Positions 62,495 to 64,000 of a stretch of 64,000 nt of DNA are shown piece after piece. The notes below the pieces were generated by a model that worked only from the letters and a program-made list of their open reading frames with translations, did not search any database and was not told where the DNA came from. Positions within the stretch are counted from its first letter, which is position 1; each line of letters starts with the position of its first letter. A program made the translations under genes and the position numbers. Origin of the DNA: Sphingobium algorifonticola. Lineage in GTDB: Bacteria; Pseudomonadota; Alphaproteobacteria; Sphingomonadales; Sphingomonadaceae. The stretch spans positions 992,001 to 1,056,000 of the forward strand of contig NZ_RZUL01000001.1 of assembly GCF_004005485.1 (NCBI RefSeq), given 5' to 3'.

Positions 62495-63109
62495 CTACAG
62501 GGGCGGCTCGCGGTACAGTGCATAGCCTGCGCCTTTCACCGTGCGCAGCATGGGCCAGGCAAAATCGCGATCGATCTTGGACCGCAGCCGCCAGATATGC
62601 ACCTCGACGCTGTTGGTGCCGGGGTCGAAATCCAGCCGCCACACCGCCCGTAGCAGCGCCCGGCGGTCGAACGGCGTCTCGGGATAACGTGCAAGGTGCA
62701 GCAGCAGCCGGTGTTCGCGCTGCGACAGGGCAATTGGCCGCCCGCCCCGTGTGACATCGGGCTGAGTCGCGCTGATCGTCAGTTCGCCGCATGCGATGTC
62801 GCTGCCTTGCGGCGAAGGCCTGTCCGCCGCAAACCGCCGGATGCGCAGCACCGCTTCGCGCATGTCCATCAACGGGCCGACGACATCGGCCGCGCCGTTT
62901 CGAAAGGCTGCTATGCGGTCTTCGGCGACGTCAGCGGCCTGCCAGGCGATCCACTGCCCACCTGCCCGCATGCCGGGCATCGCATCGGGCGTAACGGCGC
63001 GGTCAGGCAGCAGGACCATGCCCGCACCGGTCAGCGCTGCTGCCAGCGGCGCAAAGCCGGGGTCGGCAATGGCGCAATGGATCAGCAGCGGCGGAACGGG
63101 TGCGGACAT
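62495..63109 (-). CDS. Winged-helix (OmpR-type) regulator with degenerate receiver-like domain
   Basis: 204 residues from ATG 63109; a TTG at 63145 is a weaker alternative. Residues about 110-200 are a Trans_reg_C winged helix (LSQREHRLLLHLARYPETPF, NSVEVHIWRLRSKIDRD, RTVKGAGYALY). Residues 1-105 have receiver-like secondary structure, including FRNGAADVVGPLMDMREAV, but no phosphoacceptor Asp or acidic pair. No histidine kinase is adjacent, so control may be by ligand or protein contact. Confidence 0.85.
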   Translation of the reverse strand: MSAPVPPLLIHCAIADPGFAPLAAALTGAGMVLLPDRAVTPDAMPGMRAGGQWIAWQAADVAEDRIAAFRNGAADVVGPLMDMREAVLRIRRFAADRPSPQGSDIACGELTISATQPDVTRGGRPIALSQREHRLLLHLARYPETPFDRRALLRAVWRLDFDPGTNSVEVHIWRLRSKIDRDFAWPMLRTVKGAGYALYREPPL

Positions 63110-63172
63110 CACTTGCCACCCATCGCGCGCGCGCCGCCAGCGCAATGGGAGTTGCCGCCATTTCGGACGGGA

Positions 63173-64000
63173 TCAGCTCTCGGCCTCCAGCCGCGCACGG
63201 CTTGCCATCCGCACCAGCGCGCTGTCGTTCCGCATGCCCCGGTGCCAATGATCGGCCGCGCCCTGTTCCTTTGGCAGGGTGGAGGCTATCGCTTCCCACG
63301 CGGTCCAGCGCATCGCGTCACATGGGTGGCGGCGCGCAAAGTCTTCCGCCATGTCGAGGCCATTGTCTGTTCCGCATTGCACCGCGAGCGCAAGCAGCAA
63401 TTCCGCGCTGCTCAGCGTCATCGCCTCGGCAATGCATCCGGTGGCGGTGTCGAACCGATACTGCCGCCTCCAGCCCTGATCGGGCGCAACACCCATGATA
63501 CTGAGCGACACGGACAGCGCGTCCGGCGGCAACTGGTCGTGCACGTCGATGTTGGCGCGGTACAGCAGCATGCGGCCTTCATCCAGCCGGGACCGTTCGA
63601 CAAAGCGCAGCCCGGCATGCTCGCCCGGCGCGCCTGCCACCTTGGCACCGTCATACTCGTAATAGTCCGAACGGTAACCGGGGCCGAGATAGCCAATTGT
63701 GAGGAAATGGAAGGCATGGTCATGCGGCACATGATAGAAAAAGGGTGCGGTGCCGCTCATCCGCACGACATGATCCTGCATCGCGGGCCAGAAGGCGGCG
63801 CGGAGCAGATAGCGGCCGCCGGGCGGGCGCAGCATCATCACTTGCGCCGAATAGCCGTTGTCGCGGATCTGCCCCGCGCATCGCGTCTTGAGTTCGGCAA
63901 TCGCCATGTCGGTCAGGAATGTCCGGTTGTTCGCCAGCGCGCGCAGCATCGGACCAAGGGCCACCAGCGCATCGCTGTCATCCGGGTCGAACGGGGCGGT
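63173..64000 (-). CDS. Conserved protein of unknown function with HDH-type motif (5' end outside window)
   Basis: At least 275 residues. The frame is open to the right edge: an in-frame GTG occurs at 63964, but the twelve codons before it look coding, so the true start is probably beyond 64000. PHDHAFHFLTIGYLGPGYRSDYYEYD and RFVERSRLDEGRMLLYRANIDVH suggest a cupin-like metal-binding jelly roll with several His residues. The C-terminal 100 residues are helical (AELLLALAVQCG, ALVRMASRARLE). I know of no function. 63 bases upstream of the regulator on the same strand. Confidence 0.7.
   Translation of the reverse strand, partial: TAPFDPDDSDALVALGPMLRALANNRTFLTDMAIAELKTRCAGQIRDNGYSAQVMMLRPPGGRYLLRAAFWPAMQDHVVRMSGTAPFFYHVPHDHAFHFLTIGYLGPGYRSDYYEYDGAKVAGAPGEHAGLRFVERSRLDEGRMLLYRANIDVHDQLPPDALSVSLSIMGVAPDQGWRRQYRFDTATGCIAEAMTLSSAELLLALAVQCGTDNGLDMAEDFARRHPCDAMRWTAWEAIASTLPKEQGAADHWHRGMRNDSALVRMASRARLEAES

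Noticed and set aside
1..64000. CRISPR arrays, tRNA/rRNA genes, transposases, phage genes, integrases
   Set aside because: No spaced direct repeats, cloverleaf-like segments, rRNA-like sequence or mobile-element genes were seen on either strand.

Overview
The window reads as ordinary chromosome from a sphingomonad alphaproteobacterium (Sphingomonadaceae, for example the Sphingomonas/Sphingobium group). The base composition is high in G+C. Alphaproteobacterial signature genes are present: MipZ, DivK, an SspB-type ClpXP adaptor, a DUF3572 protein, an ATP12 chaperone, a PgmG-type phosphomannomutase/phosphoglucomutase and a fused CysN/C. Genes are densely packed with many 4-base ATGA start/stop overlaps. 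I see no rRNA, tRNA, CRISPR array, insertion sequence or prophage, and no stretch longer than 300 bases without a gene.

Layout. 1-6.0 kb (minus): a large DUF3857/transglutaminase-like TPR protein cut by the left edge, then PgmG, a membrane J-domain protein and MipZ. 6.1-9.9 kb: panC, a Bcr/CflA-type MFS pump, and a convergent amino-acid permease. 10.0-13.8 kb (minus): histidine operon hisB-yciI-hisH-hisA-hisF-hisE followed by a HIT protein. 13.9-17.8 kb (plus): SspB adaptor, fumC, a small unknown, gmk, an unknown membrane protein. 17.9-23.5 kb (minus): lipoprotein, crcB, rluA-type pseudouridine synthase, PaiB-like protein, HAD phosphatase, small membrane protein, ATP12 and a TPR-like secreted protein. 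23.6-29.1 kb: rarD, a FucP-family sugar transporter, dihydroorotase, ygfZ and glutaminyl cyclase. 29.1-33.4 kb (minus): RNase D, lptC-lptA-lptB-rpoN. 33.4-37.3 kb: terC, a double cold-shock-domain protein, dps, a divergent TMEM165/GDT1-like protein and rpmG with an unusual leader. 37.4-41.7 kb: divK, DUF3572, HAD, RidA, a GNAT/FemAB-like protein, a Sel1 protein and a HAD-IB phosphatase. 41.8-45.7 kb (plus): Mla-type lipid transport operon (permease with STAS, ATPase, MCE protein, lipoprotein) and a glycine-zipper lipoprotein. 45.7-49.0 kb (minus): L,D-transpeptidase, ribA, xth, lolA. 49.1-49.8 kb: a compositionally distinct pair, a retropepsin-like protease and a small partner. 49.9-55.2 kb (minus): ftsK, SMR pump, GNAT, DMT transporter, ispG. 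55.3-57.1 kb (plus): isoaspartyl peptidase and S1/P1 nuclease. 57.2-61.0 kb (minus): sulfate activation genes cysD-cysNC-cysQ. 61.0-64 kb: SMP-30 lactonase, thioesterase, a winged-helix regulator with a degenerate receiver, and an unknown protein cut by the right edge.

Most of the window is housekeeping: envelope biogenesis (LptABC, LolA, Mla, L,D-transpeptidase, MipZ, FtsK), amino-acid, cofactor and sulfur metabolism (His, PanC, RibA, IspG, Cys) and several transporters. The features most worth a second look are the low-G+C protease pair (49.1-49.8 kb), an intrinsic terminator inside the rpmG leader, a TMEM165/GDT1-family protein that has lost most of its cation-binding motifs, twin palindromes before the FucP-type transporter, and a few conserved unknowns. 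I did not find a convincing new multi-gene system; the protease pair is the best candidate.
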